Notes under the pieces: model-generated
Database searches by the model: none
The model's input: only the letters and a program-made list of their open reading frames with translations
Told to the model about the DNA's origin: nothing
Assembly: GCA_963760965.1 (NCBI GenBank)
Contig: CAVXEW010000005.1
Location: 124,001-188,000, forward strand
Source of the DNA: Pararhizobium_B sp963760965
Lineage (GTDB): Bacteria > Pseudomonadota > Alphaproteobacteria > Rhizobiales > Rhizobiaceae
Direction of reading: 5' to 3'
DNA: 64,000 bases
Part shown: positions 34,054-46,662 of the stretch, piece by piece
How positions within the stretch are numbered: position 1 is the stretch's first letter
How the letters are laid out: each line of letters begins with the position of its first letter
Position numbers and translations under genes: made by a program

Positions 34054-35201
34054 GCCACGCGCTCCCCCTCCCGCCAGACCGCGCGCACGACCGGGACGTC
34101 TCCGTCGGCCCGCACGCGCACGAGATCGGCGCGCTTGCCGACAGCGATCTCGCCGCGATCGTCGAGACCCGCCGCGCGCGCCGGTTTCGACGAGACCATG
34201 CCGATCGCCGCCGCGAGGCCGGTCCCCGTTTCGAGACGCGGGAGCAGAAAGGCCGACTGCATGAGGCTGAAGGGAATGTAGTCGGACGAAAGAATGTCGA
34301 GCAGTCCGGCCTCGGCGAGTTCGCGGGCGGCGACGTTGCCGGAGTGCGACCCCCCGCGCACGAGGTTCGGTGCGCCCATCAGCACGGCGAGTCCAGCCTC
34401 GCGGGCCGCCCGCGCGGCCTCCATCGTGGTCGGGAATTCGGCGACGCGGATGCCGTGGCGAACCGCCTCCTCGACATGCCCGACGGTTGCGTCGTCGTGG
34501 CTGGCGAGCACTATGCCCCTCTCGCGGCACATGCCGGCGATGGCCTCCCGATTGCGCCGCGAGTTGGCCTGCGATTCGGCGATACGCCGGGCGCAGAACA
34601 CGTCGAACGCCTCGTCGGAAACGCCGCTGCCCGGGCGAAAGAAGGCACGGTAGGTCTCGATGTCGGTAAACTGGCGCTGGCCCGGCGCATGATCCATCAG
34701 CGAGGCCAGGCGCACATGCCTGCGGCCGACAAACTCCTCGAAGCCGGGCAGGCAGTCGGCAGTCGACACCTCGCAGCGAAGATGGATGAAGTGGTCGGCC
34801 CTGAGTCGCCTTTCCTCGACCCCGGCCTCGATAGCGTCGGCCAGCTTGCGCATGTCCGCGATGCCGAGAGCGGCATAGTCCTCCATGCCGAGGCGGATGG
34901 CGTCGAAGACGGTCGTCACCCCGGAACTTGCCAGCTGCGCATCGTGGGCAAGCACGGCCGCCGCCGGATGCCAGCGCACGCTCGAGCGCGGCGCGTAGTG
35001 GCCTTCCAGGTGATCCGTGTGCAACTCGACCAGACCGGGAACGAGGTGGTCGCCCTCGAGATCCTCGGCCGAGGCGAGAGACGACGGGCCGGCGACATCC
35101 GACACCACCCCGTCGCGCAGGCAGAGGGAACCGGAGACGACCTCGTCCGGCAGGACGACCAGTGCGTTGGTGAGAACCCGTTCCTGGGCTTGCGCCGTCA
35201 C
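34050..35201 (-). CDS. phnM: Alpha-D-ribose 1-methylphosphonate 5-triphosphate diphosphatase PhnM
   Basis: A 383-residue amidohydrolase-family enzyme of the C-P lyase pathway, which removes diphosphate from the ribosyl triphosphate intermediate. The metal-binding string is VPGLVELHTDHLEGHY, followed by GVTTVFDAIRLG, LMDHAPGQRQF, ASHDDATVGHVEEAV and LSSDYIPFSLMQ. I take the start as the GTG at 35201, which lies directly after the DUF1045 stop; the open frame continues upstream to 35267 but would overlap that gene. The three genes DUF1045, phnM and phnN are tightly packed and form one operon. Confidence 0.94.
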   Translation of the reverse strand: MTAQAQERVLTNALVVLPDEVVSGSLCLRDGVVSDVAGPSSLASAEDLEGDHLVPGLVELHTDHLEGHYAPRSSVRWHPAAAVLAHDAQLASSGVTTVFDAIRLGMEDYAALGIADMRKLADAIEAGVEERRLRADHFIHLRCEVSTADCLPGFEEFVGRRHVRLASLMDHAPGQRQFTDIETYRAFFRPGSGVSDEAFDVFCARRIAESQANSRRNREAIAGMCRERGIVLASHDDATVGHVEEAVRHGIRVAEFPTTMEAARAAREAGLAVLMGAPNLVRGGSHSGNVAARELAEAGLLDILSSDYIPFSLMQSAFLLPRLETGTGLAAAIGMVSSKPARAAGLDDRGEIAVGKRADLVRVRADGDVPVVRAVWREGERVA

Positions 35202-35202
35202 G

Positions 35203-35904
35203 TCACGCGCTCTTTCTCGCCGAAGCCGCCGCGAGCGGGTGAAGCGACTCGACGACGAACGGCGCACCCGGCACAGCCTCGGCGAACAGCGCGATGCTTG
35301 CCACCGTCACCGGCTCGTCGAGCACCGGCTCGAAGGTCTCGTGCAAGGCGTCGCGCACCGCATCCGCCTCCCCCGCCTCGACGGGTCCCGTCAACGTCAT
35401 GTGGAAGCGGAAATCGCTGCCCACGTAGGGATAGCCCCAGCGATGGAGGTTGGCGAGCTGCGTGCGAGTCAAACGTTCCGGGTTCCTGCGCTGGATGTCT
35501 GCCTCGCCGAGCGGCGCGCGGAAGCGGTCGAACTCGCGCACGACCTCGTCGGCAAGGTCGTCGAGACCGGCGACCGGCTCGGGCGGCACGAGGGCGAAGA
35601 ACGGACCGAGCCGCTCGATCTTCAGGCGCGGGATCACCACCGCCGTGCCGCCGAAATGCATCATCGCCTGCTGGAGATCGGCCTCGCCGATGCCCGGCGC
35701 GAGATGGAACGGCGCCTTCAGCGTGGCGTGAAAGCCGTACCGGCGCGGAGCGGCAGTGTGATGTGCCACGTCCGCAGCGGATAGCCGCCCGGCGGCCCTT
35801 GCCTCGATTGCCCGGTCGGTGAAGGCGTCGCGGCCGAGCCATCGGGAAGCGACGCTGGCGAGCCGTTCGCCGGCCGGCGGGGTGAAATAGATCGCGTACC
35901 GCAT
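35203..35904 (-). CDS. DUF1045 phosphonate-operon protein (2H phosphoesterase fold)
   Basis: A 233-residue protein of the DUF1045/TIGR03223 family found in phosphonate operons. MRYAIYFTPP at the start, RYGFHATLKAPFHL (first H-x-T motif) and DFRFHMTLTG (second H-x-T motif) show the two-histidine phosphoesterase fold. A role in opening the cyclic ribosyl phosphate is plausible, replacing PhnP, but not proven. I place the start at the ATG at 35904. It is the first gene of the phnM-phnN operon. Confidence 0.9.
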   Translation of the reverse strand: MRYAIYFTPPAGERLASVASRWLGRDAFTDRAIEARAAGRLSAADVAHHTAAPRRYGFHATLKAPFHLAPGIGEADLQQAMMHFGGTAVVIPRLKIERLGPFFALVPPEPVAGLDDLADEVVREFDRFRAPLGEADIQRRNPERLTRTQLANLHRWGYPYVGSDFRFHMTLTGPVEAGEADAVRDALHETFEPVLDEPVTVASIALFAEAVPGAPFVVESLHPLAAASARKSA

Positions 35905-35995
35905 CTGGGAACAGTCCTCGTGTTGCGATCGCTCCGGTCGATTCGCGTGAGAATAGGACGAAGCCCGGAGAACGCCAAATCGCGTCTTTCGGCCC

Positions 35996-37180
35996 TCACG
36001 TTGGCGAACGCGGCGGCGCCAGTCTTTGTTCGGCCCGGAAGTTTTCCGGAAGTTCCGGCCGGTCGCGTCCGTCAAGGGCGGCCAGGGCGGCCTCGGCCAG
36101 GCGGTGCGCGATGCCGAGGGTAATCTTGAATCCTCCCGTCAAAGCGATGATCCTCGGGAGGCCCGGAAGCGGCCCGACCAGGGGTTCGCGGCCGGCGGCG
36201 CGAGGGCGCAGCCCGGCCCAGCGCTCGATCACGGGCGCGTCCGCGACCCGCGGGCAAAGCCGGCGTGCGCGCGCCAGCAGGTCGTCGAGCCGCCCGTCGG
36301 TCGTTCGCGAAGCGGAGAAGTCGTTTTCGCTGGTGCTGCCGACCGCCACCATGGATCCGGCGTGCGGGACGACGTAGACTCCGTCGCTGTAGACAAGCGG
36401 CATGTCCGGGGGCATGTCGCAGGCAAGGAGGGCCGCCTGCCCCTTGACGGGTCGCCCGACGTCGGCGGTCTCCCGACCGAGAAGGGCCGCGATGATCGCG
36501 AAGCTCGCCGCGCCGGCGGAGATGACGGCGTGTGAGCAGGCGACCGAGGTTCCGCTGTCCAGCCGGCAGGTTGCCGTCGCCGCATCGACGCAGGAGAGCC
36601 CGTCGCCCTCGATCAACCGGACGTTCTTTCTCCGTGCGAGGTCGGACTTCAGCGCGGCCAGCGTGGCGCGCGGATCGAGGCGCGCCGAAAGCCGCTCGAA
36701 GACGACCCCGTGCGCCGCCGCCGCGTTGCCGGGCCATCCGTCCGCTGGGGACGAGGGCAGGACCTCCCATCGGTAGCCGCCATTTGCGCCGCGCCAGTTC
36801 TCCCCGGCAAGACGGCCGCGTTCGTGCGCCAGCGCCAGCAGGTCGTCCCGGGCGATCGGGATCAGCCGGCCGACCCGCGCATAGCCGCAGGAAATGCCTG
36901 TCGCCTCCTCGAGGTCGGCGACTTCCGCCTCGAGGGAGACGAGGCCGTCCAGCTGGAACTGCTTCGCCGCGTTCCAGCGTTCGGGCATGTGCGGCATGAG
37001 GGCGCCGAGAAAGCCGCCGCTGGCGCCGGCGCCAACGCTGCCTTGCTCCGCCACGACGACGTGGAGCCCCGCCACGGCGGCCTTTCGCGCGAACCACAGC
37101 CCGCACGCGCCCGCGCCGGCGACGACGACATCCGCACGAAGTTGACCGTTGCCGCCGCCTCGACTAACAGGCCTGGCCAT
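35996..37180 (-). CDS. FAD-dependent oxidoreductase, probable MnmC2 counterpart
   Basis: A 394-residue DAO-family flavoprotein. The dinucleotide fold is ADVVVAGAGACGLWFARKAA (residues 16-35), and the C-terminal FAD string is WAGLRPRAAGREPLVGPLPG followed by GGFKITLGIAHRLAEA. Its neighbour across the divergent start is MnmD. In E. coli the two activities are fused in MnmC, whose FAD domain removes the carboxymethyl group from cmnm5(s2)U34 of tRNA. I infer the same role here from position and fold; glycine or D-amino-acid oxidation is the alternative. Its ATG at 37178-37180 shares the CATG with the mnmD start. Confidence 0.78.
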   Translation of the reverse strand: MARPVSRGGGNGQLRADVVVAGAGACGLWFARKAAVAGLHVVVAEQGSVGAGASGGFLGALMPHMPERWNAAKQFQLDGLVSLEAEVADLEEATGISCGYARVGRLIPIARDDLLALAHERGRLAGENWRGANGGYRWEVLPSSPADGWPGNAAAAHGVVFERLSARLDPRATLAALKSDLARRKNVRLIEGDGLSCVDAATATCRLDSGTSVACSHAVISAGAASFAIIAALLGRETADVGRPVKGQAALLACDMPPDMPLVYSDGVYVVPHAGSMVAVGSTSENDFSASRTTDGRLDDLLARARRLCPRVADAPVIERWAGLRPRAAGREPLVGPLPGLPRIIALTGGFKITLGIAHRLAEAALAALDGRDRPELPENFRAEQRLAPPRSPT

Positions 37181-37910
37181 GACATCGACATCTGATTGTG
37201 AGGGCGCCAGCCTTGCCGGCGGCGGCGATGTGGAATGGCATGACGGGGATATGCCGTATTCCAGGCGCTTTGGCGATCACTATTATTCCCGCTCGGACGG
37301 GCGGGCGGAATGCCGCCACGTCTTTCTCGACGGCAACCGGCTGCCGGAGCGTTTCGCGGTCGCGGAGGGCTTCACGATCGGCGAGCTTGGGTTCGGAACC
37401 GGCCTCAACCTCGTCGAGACCTGGCGTTTGTGGAAGGAGGTGCGGCCGCCTTCGGCCCGCCTCCGGTTTCTGTCCTTCGAGATGTTCCCGCTGACGGCGG
37501 CGGAGATGGAGCGTGCGCTGTCGGCATGGGCCGGGCTCGAGGAGGAAGTGCGTGCGCTGCTCGCATCGTGGCCGGAGCGGCACCGGGAACGGATCCTGCT
37601 GCAGCTCGACCCTCAGACCGCACTGGACATACGGATCGGAGAAGCCTCCGAGGGGCTCGCGGCGACGGCGGAGCGGGCGGACGCCTGGTTCCTCGACGGT
37701 TTCGCGCCGGCGCGCAATCCTTCCATGTGGACCGACGAGATCCTCTGCCAGGTGTTCGGACGGACCGTGCCCGGCGGCACCTTCGCGACCTATTCGGCTG
37801 CCGGTCACGTTCGCCGAGGACTGGCGAGCGCGGGCTTCCGGGTCGAGCGCTTGCCGGGCCATGCCTCCAAGCGGGAAATGCTCGCGGGCTGCCGGCCGGC
37901 AAACGCCTAA
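37179..37910 (+). CDS. mnmD: tRNA (mnm5s2U34) methyltransferase MnmD
   Basis: A 243-residue MnmC N-terminal-type methyltransferase that adds the final methyl group to nm5(s2)U at the wobble position of tRNA. The SAM loop is GELGFGTGLNLVETW, RLRFLSFEMFPL holds the second acidic residue, and WFLDGFAPARNPSMW with GGTFATYSAAGHVRRGL are the family strings. The ATG at 37179 overlaps the divergent flavoprotein start; an upstream in-frame start at 37149 would extend into that gene. A stand-alone MnmD with a separate flavoprotein is consistent with a split MnmC. Confidence 0.9.
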   Translation: MTSTSDCEGASLAGGGDVEWHDGDMPYSRRFGDHYYSRSDGRAECRHVFLDGNRLPERFAVAEGFTIGELGFGTGLNLVETWRLWKEVRPPSARLRFLSFEMFPLTAAEMERALSAWAGLEEEVRALLASWPERHRERILLQLDPQTALDIRIGEASEGLAATAERADAWFLDGFAPARNPSMWTDEILCQVFGRTVPGGTFATYSAAGHVRRGLASAGFRVERLPGHASKREMLAGCRPANA

Positions 37911-38049
37911 TGTCGCGATCCCGACGGATGGTACCATCTGCCAGGAAAAATCGCCTCACCAGATCAATAGCTTGCGGGCTGGCTTTTCCAGACGGACGGG
38001 TGCCGTCTGTTGGGGTCAGGCCACGAGCGGCCGGCCCGCGGTCCGTTCT

Positions 38050-41931
<3,882 letters not shown>

Positions 41932-42141
41932 GCCCCTGTCCCGAAACTGTCCGCGATTGCGGTCCTCGCAGGAGCCTGACACATCCAACTTGAAAAATTG
42001 GTTAATGATTTATGGCATGAAGCGCCAATCGGGGGCCGCCACGAGGCGGGAAACGAAAGCCGCGACCGGCCGGCGACCGGACTCCCCCCGGGTGGTTGTT
42101 GCGGCCGACAGGCTCTTCCGCCGGCCGCGCGCGTTCTCCGG

Positions 42142-42993
42142 CTAGCCGGGCGACAGGCCGCGCATGCGTTCCGACCGGCGCCTCAGCATTTCCAGCGAGG
42201 TGAGCAGCACGACGGAGATCAGCACCAGGATCGTGGCAATCGCCAGGATCGTCGGCGAGATGTTCTCGCGCAGGCCGGAGAACATGCGCACCGTCATCGG
42301 CGTCTGCGCCGGACCGGCGAGGAAGATGACGACGACCACTTCGTCAAGCGAGGTCATGAAAGCGAACAGCGCACCCGAGATCACGCCCGGAAGGAGCAGC
42401 GGCAGGATGACCTTGAAGAACGTGGTCACCTGGTTTGCACCGAGGTTTTGCGCCGCGCGGATCAGGCTCTGGTCGAAGCCGGACATCGCCGCCGTGACCG
42501 TGATGATGACGAACGGGGTGCCGAGCACGACATGCGACATGATGATCGAAAAGAAAGTGCTCGTCAGGTTGAGCCGCGCATAGAAGGAAAACAGCCCGGC
42601 GCCGGTCACGATCAGCGGCACCACCATCGGCGAGATCAGGATTGCGGTGATAAAGGCGCGCGCCGGCATTTGACGCCGGCTGAGCCCGACCGCGGCAACC
42701 GTGCCGAGCACCGTCGAGATGATCGTCGCCGAGGTCGCGATAAAGAAGGAGTTGCGGATCGACGACATCCACTCCGGGCTGTTGAACAGCGTGTGATACC
42801 AGCGCAGCGAATAGCCTGCCGGATCCAGATGCAGCATCTTCGACGTGAAGGTGAAGTAGGGCTCCGAGTTGAACGACAGCGGAATGATGGTCAGGATCGG
42901 CGCGATCAGGAAGAAGAAGATCAGGCCGCAGATCACCAGGTAGGTGTAGTGCCAGATCTTCTCTCCGGTCGACGCGTAGGATGGAAGTGCCAT
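42142..42993 (-). CDS. ABC transporter permease, spermidine/putrescine type (PotC-like)
   Basis: A 283-residue inner-membrane permease with six hydrophobic segments. The cytoplasmic EAA loop is RAAQNLGANQVTTFFKVILPLLLPGV (its core AAQNLGANQVTTFFKVILP is diagnostic). Similarity is to PotC/PotI/YdcV, which import polyamines or related compounds. It is the last gene of the minus-strand operon ATPase, binding protein, permease 1, permease 2. The 17-base gap to permease 1 fits translational coupling. The ligand cannot be named. Confidence 0.88.
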   Translation of the reverse strand: MALPSYASTGEKIWHYTYLVICGLIFFFLIAPILTIIPLSFNSEPYFTFTSKMLHLDPAGYSLRWYHTLFNSPEWMSSIRNSFFIATSATIISTVLGTVAAVGLSRRQMPARAFITAILISPMVVPLIVTGAGLFSFYARLNLTSTFFSIIMSHVVLGTPFVIITVTAAMSGFDQSLIRAAQNLGANQVTTFFKVILPLLLPGVISGALFAFMTSLDEVVVVIFLAGPAQTPMTVRMFSGLRENISPTILAIATILVLISVVLLTSLEMLRRRSERMRGLSPG

Positions 42994-43010
42994 TTCTTGT
43001 TTCCTTCCCG

Positions 43011-44300
43011 TCAGCCGAACTTCAGGCGATCGACGCCAACCAGCTTGTTGAACAGCCAGTAGAACGCCAGCACGAAGACCAGGAGGATCGTCGACAGGGC
43101 TGCCGCGAGCTTCAGGTTCGCCAGCGAGGACTGCATGTTCTGGGCGATCAGGTTGGAGATGAAGATGCCGCTGTCGCCGCCGACCAGGGCCGGGGTGATG
43201 TAGTAGCCGATCGCCAGGATGAAGACGAGCAGTACGCCAGCCGCAAGGCCGGGGATCGTCAGCGGCATGTAGACCCGGCGGAAAGCGGTCACCTGGCCAG
43301 CGCCCATCGAGCGCGCAGCGCGCATGTAGGACGGCGGGATCGTTTTCATCACCGAATAGAGCGGCAGGATCATGAACGGCAGCAGGATGTGCGTCATCGC
43401 GATGATCGTGCCCCACTGGTTGTAGATCATGCGCAATCGCTCGTTGTTGCCGAGCAGGCCGACCCAGACGAGGATGTCGTTGATCACCCCCTCGCGCTGC
43501 AGGAGCACGATCCACGCTGCGGTGCGCACGAGAAGCGAGGTCCAGAACGGCAGCAGGACGAGGATCATCAGGAGATTGGCGATCCTGAGCGGCTGGTTGG
43601 CGAGCAGATAGGCGACCGGATAGCCGAGCAGGATGGTCAGCATCGTGATCGTCATGCTCATCCACACCGTGCGGAAGAACAGGAGGCGGTAGACCCGCGA
43701 ATTCGCTGGCTGCTGCGCGATATTGCCGTGCGAATCGTAGTGAAGGTCGGCCGCGAGCAGGTAGTAGACAGGCGTGATCACGCGCGTCGAGCGCTTGATC
43801 AGGCGCCACATGTCAAGGTCGCCCCACTTCTTGCTGACGCCCAGTAGCGCCTCCCGATAGGGCGGCTGGATCTTGTCGGCCTTGCGGGCCGTCGACATGA
43901 TGACGGAGCGGAAGCCGGGAAGCTGCCGGTTGATCTGTGCGGCGACGCGCCCGATCGTCCGGTTCTTGTAGCCGGTCTGCATGTCCTTCACCATCGCGGC
44001 GAAGACGGCCTCGTCCGGGACTTCTTTCCCGTCCCAGCTTGAGATCGCGCTCGAGACGTTGGGCAGGAAGTGCGCCACCTCCGGATTGTAGACGGAGCGC
44101 GCTATGAACTGCATCAGCGGGAAAACGAAGGTGATGAGCAGGAAAAGCAGGATCGGAAGCACGAGATAGAAGGCCCGCCTCCGGGCCACCTGCTCGGACT
44201 TGCGCAATGCATCCTTGAGGGACCTGCCGTCGCGCGTCTTCAGCGACCCAGGTGAATTGGAGACGCTGGCAGGAGCCGAGCCAGCCGTTGCATCGACCAT
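43011..44300 (-). CDS. ABC transporter permease, spermidine/putrescine type (PotB-like)
   Basis: A 429-residue permease, longer than the usual 280-300 residues because about 130 extra residues (roughly 65-200, with DEAVFAAMVKDMQTGYKNRT) lie between the first and second membrane helices and probably form a periplasmic domain. This enlarged loop is known in a rhizobial subgroup of polyamine-type permeases. The EAA loop is AARSMGAGQVTAFRRVYMPLT. I chose the ATG at 44300; a TTG at 44333 is in frame. A GC-rich hairpin precedes the gene. Confidence 0.88.
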   Translation of the reverse strand: MVDATAGSAPASVSNSPGSLKTRDGRSLKDALRKSEQVARRRAFYLVLPILLFLLITFVFPLMQFIARSVYNPEVAHFLPNVSSAISSWDGKEVPDEAVFAAMVKDMQTGYKNRTIGRVAAQINRQLPGFRSVIMSTARKADKIQPPYREALLGVSKKWGDLDMWRLIKRSTRVITPVYYLLAADLHYDSHGNIAQQPANSRVYRLLFFRTVWMSMTITMLTILLGYPVAYLLANQPLRIANLLMILVLLPFWTSLLVRTAAWIVLLQREGVINDILVWVGLLGNNERLRMIYNQWGTIIAMTHILLPFMILPLYSVMKTIPPSYMRAARSMGAGQVTAFRRVYMPLTIPGLAAGVLLVFILAIGYYITPALVGGDSGIFISNLIAQNMQSSLANLKLAAALSTILLVFVLAFYWLFNKLVGVDRLKFG

Positions 44301-44334
44301 GACGTTTACCCGTGCTTGCAAACCGTGGGGCAAT

Positions 44335-44364
44335 GGGCCGGCCAGCCGGAAGGCCGGCCGGCCC
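44335..44364. promoter_or_regulatory. Intercistronic hairpin after the binding-protein gene
   Basis: GGGCCGGCC (44335-44343) and GGCCGGCCC (44356-44364) form a perfect 9 bp stem between the binding-protein gene and the first permease gene. Such stems often protect the abundant binding-protein message from 3' decay; the sequence shows only the stem. Confidence 0.5.
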
Positions 44365-44381
44365 GATGAGTCATGCTTCGC

Positions 44382-45488
44382 CTATTTGGACTGGGCGAGC
44401 CACGTATTGAAGCGGGCCTCGAGGGCGTCGCCGTAGTCCGTCCAGAAGCCCGGGTTGAACATGAATGCAGTCTTCATGTTCTGCGGGTTGGTCGGCATGT
44501 ACGGGTTCATGTCCGTCTTGCCGTCCTTGTACTTGCCGACGAGCGGCGCGGACGATTTGCGGGCCGGTCCGTAGGAAATGTACTTGGACTGATCCGCGAG
44601 GCGCTGCGTATCGGTCGCGAAGCGCATGTACTTCTTGATCAGGTCGACCTTGTCCTTCGGCTGGTCGACCGGGACCACCCAGCCGTCGACCTCGAACATC
44701 TCGCGGTCCCAGACCGTCGCGAAGGGCTGGTTCTCGGCGACCTGTGCATTGAAGATGCGCCCGTTGTAGGCCGACGCGATGACGGCTTCCTTGTCGGCGA
44801 GAAGCTGCGGCGGCTGCGCGCCCTGGTCCCACCAGATGACGTTCTTCTTGATCTTGTCGAGGCTCTTGAAGGCGCGATCCTGCCCTTCCTTCGTCGCCAG
44901 GACGTCGTAGACCTTGTCGGCCGGGACGCCGTCGGCGATCAATGCCCACTCGAGGTTCTTCTGGGGAATCTTCTCGAGAGCGCGCATGCCCGGGAACTTC
45001 TTGACGTCCCAGACATCCTGGATCGTCTGCGGGCCGCCATTCGGGAACGCCGTCTTGTTGTAGGCGAACAGCGTGGCGTAGAGGATCTGCGGAACGAAGC
45101 AGTCGCCGAGCGTGCCTTCGACGAAGTCCTTCGAAGCGGGCGTGCCGTCCGGTGCCGGCGCAAGCCACTTGTCCGGGTCGATGCGCATGATCAGGCCTTC
45201 GTCGCAGGCGCGCTGTGCGTCAGCCTGGAGCATGTCGACGATGTTCCAGGTGACGTTGTTGGCCTCGACCTGCGAACGGATCCCGGCAAGCGCGTCGGCC
45301 GACTTGTCGACGTTCTGAATCTTGACGCCGGTCTTCTTGGTGAAGGGCTCGTCGTAGGCCTTGTGCTGCGACATCGAGTAGGCGCCGCCCCACGACACGA
45401 TCGTGAGCGACCCGGAATCGGCATAGGCGGCCGCTGCGGTCAGACCGCCCACGGCAACCGCAGCCGCCAGTAGCATTTTCATTTTCAT
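44382..45488 (-). CDS. ABC transporter substrate-binding protein, polyamine type
   Basis: A 368-residue periplasmic binding protein with signal peptide (MLLAAAVAVGGLTAAAAYA, residues about 5-23). The mature protein opens with SGSLTIVSWGGAYSMSQHKAY, a hallmark of the PotD/PotF/YdcS group, and has WWDQGAQPPQLLADKEAVI and WDREMFEVDGWVVP later. It delivers a polyamine or similar cation to the two permeases encoded downstream. The start ATG at 45488 has AGGGAGA upstream. Ligand specificity cannot be decided. Confidence 0.9.
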   Translation of the reverse strand: MKMKMLLAAAVAVGGLTAAAAYADSGSLTIVSWGGAYSMSQHKAYDEPFTKKTGVKIQNVDKSADALAGIRSQVEANNVTWNIVDMLQADAQRACDEGLIMRIDPDKWLAPAPDGTPASKDFVEGTLGDCFVPQILYATLFAYNKTAFPNGGPQTIQDVWDVKKFPGMRALEKIPQKNLEWALIADGVPADKVYDVLATKEGQDRAFKSLDKIKKNVIWWDQGAQPPQLLADKEAVIASAYNGRIFNAQVAENQPFATVWDREMFEVDGWVVPVDQPKDKVDLIKKYMRFATDTQRLADQSKYISYGPARKSSAPLVGKYKDGKTDMNPYMPTNPQNMKTAFMFNPGFWTDYGDALEARFNTWLAQSK

Positions 45489-45567
45489 GAAGTTCTCCCT
45501 CTGTTGTAGCGCCGGACATTCCGTCCGGCGGCCATTTGTGCGCCGGTGAGGAATTCACCGCACACTG

Positions 45568-46662
45568 TCAGGCAACGGCATCCAGTGCCTTGCAGTCACT
45601 GGCAGCCCAGCCGATCTGCGTCGTCTGGCCTTCCTGCAGGGCGCGTTTCTGGCCCCGGTTGCGAACCTTGACGACAAATTCGGGATTACCCGCCACGTTC
45701 ATGCGAACGCGAATGTGATCGCCGAGATAGATCATTTCCTCGATGCGGCCGGTCACGACGTTGTCCATCGTCGCGGCGTCGTCGAACTCGATGCGCTCCG
45801 GCCGGAGCGAGATGGTCGTCGCGTCGCCCACCGACTGGACGTTGACCTTTTCGGCCTTCAGGAGCGTTCCATCGGCCAGGCGGACGTCGCACATCGTCCC
45901 GTTCACGGACTCGACCTTGCCGGTCAGCTTGTTGTTTTCGCCGATGAACTGCGCCACGAAGGAATTCTCCGGCGCCTCGTAGAGCTGGTCCGGCGTCGAA
46001 AGCTGCTGGATGATGCCGGCGTTGAAGACCGCCACGCGGTCCGACATCGTCAGCGCCTCCGTCTGGTCGTGCGTCACGTAGACGACGCTGACGCCCAGGT
46101 TCTCGTGGATGTGCTTGATCTCGTACTGCATCTGCTCGCGCAGCTGCTTGTCGAGGGCCCCGAGGGGCTCGTCCATCAGGATCAGTTCCGGCTCGAAGAC
46201 CAGCGCCCGTGCCACCGCCACACGCTGCTGCTGCCCGCCCGAGAGCTGCGCCGGGCGACGGCTGCCGAACTGCGGCAGCTCGACCATCTCCAGCGCGCGC
46301 TTGATCTTCTGCTGCTGCGTGGCCCTGTCGATGCCGCGCACCTGCAGCGGGAAGGCCAGGTTCTCCGCGACGGTCATGTGGGGGAAAAGCGCGTAGTTCT
46401 GGAAGACCATGCCGATGCCGCGCTTGTGCGGCGGCACGTCGTTGATCGGTTTCCCGTTGAGGAATATCTCGCCCGCCGTCGCCGGCTCGAAACCGGCCAG
46501 CATCATCAGGCAGGTCGTCTTCCCGGATCCCGACGGGCCAAGCATCGTCAGGAATTCGCCTCTTTCGATTTTCAGGTTCAACTCGTGGACGACCAGCGTC
46601 TCGCCGTCATAGCTCTTCTGAACCTTGTCGAAATGGACTTCGGCCCCTCGCTCTGCTGCCAT
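45568..46662 (-). CDS. ABC transporter ATP-binding protein (PotA-like)
   Basis: A 364-residue ATPase. Walker A is GPSGSGKT, the signature LSGGQQQRVAVARAL, and Walker B ILMDEPLGALD. A C-terminal TOBE domain (TISLRPERIEFDD and MNVAGNPEFVVKVRN) follows. The order ATPase, binding protein, permease, permease is common in rhizobia for putrescine/spermidine and for related systems. I chose the ATG at 46662; the open frame continues to 46794 without similarity. The promoter must lie in the 445-base gap to livG. Confidence 0.93.
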   Translation of the reverse strand: MAAERGAEVHFDKVQKSYDGETLVVHELNLKIERGEFLTMLGPSGSGKTTCLMMLAGFEPATAGEIFLNGKPINDVPPHKRGIGMVFQNYALFPHMTVAENLAFPLQVRGIDRATQQQKIKRALEMVELPQFGSRRPAQLSGGQQQRVAVARALVFEPELILMDEPLGALDKQLREQMQYEIKHIHENLGVSVVYVTHDQTEALTMSDRVAVFNAGIIQQLSTPDQLYEAPENSFVAQFIGENNKLTGKVESVNGTMCDVRLADGTLLKAEKVNVQSVGDATTISLRPERIEFDDAATMDNVVTGRIEEMIYLGDHIRVRMNVAGNPEFVVKVRNRGQKRALQEGQTTQIGWAASDCKALDAVA

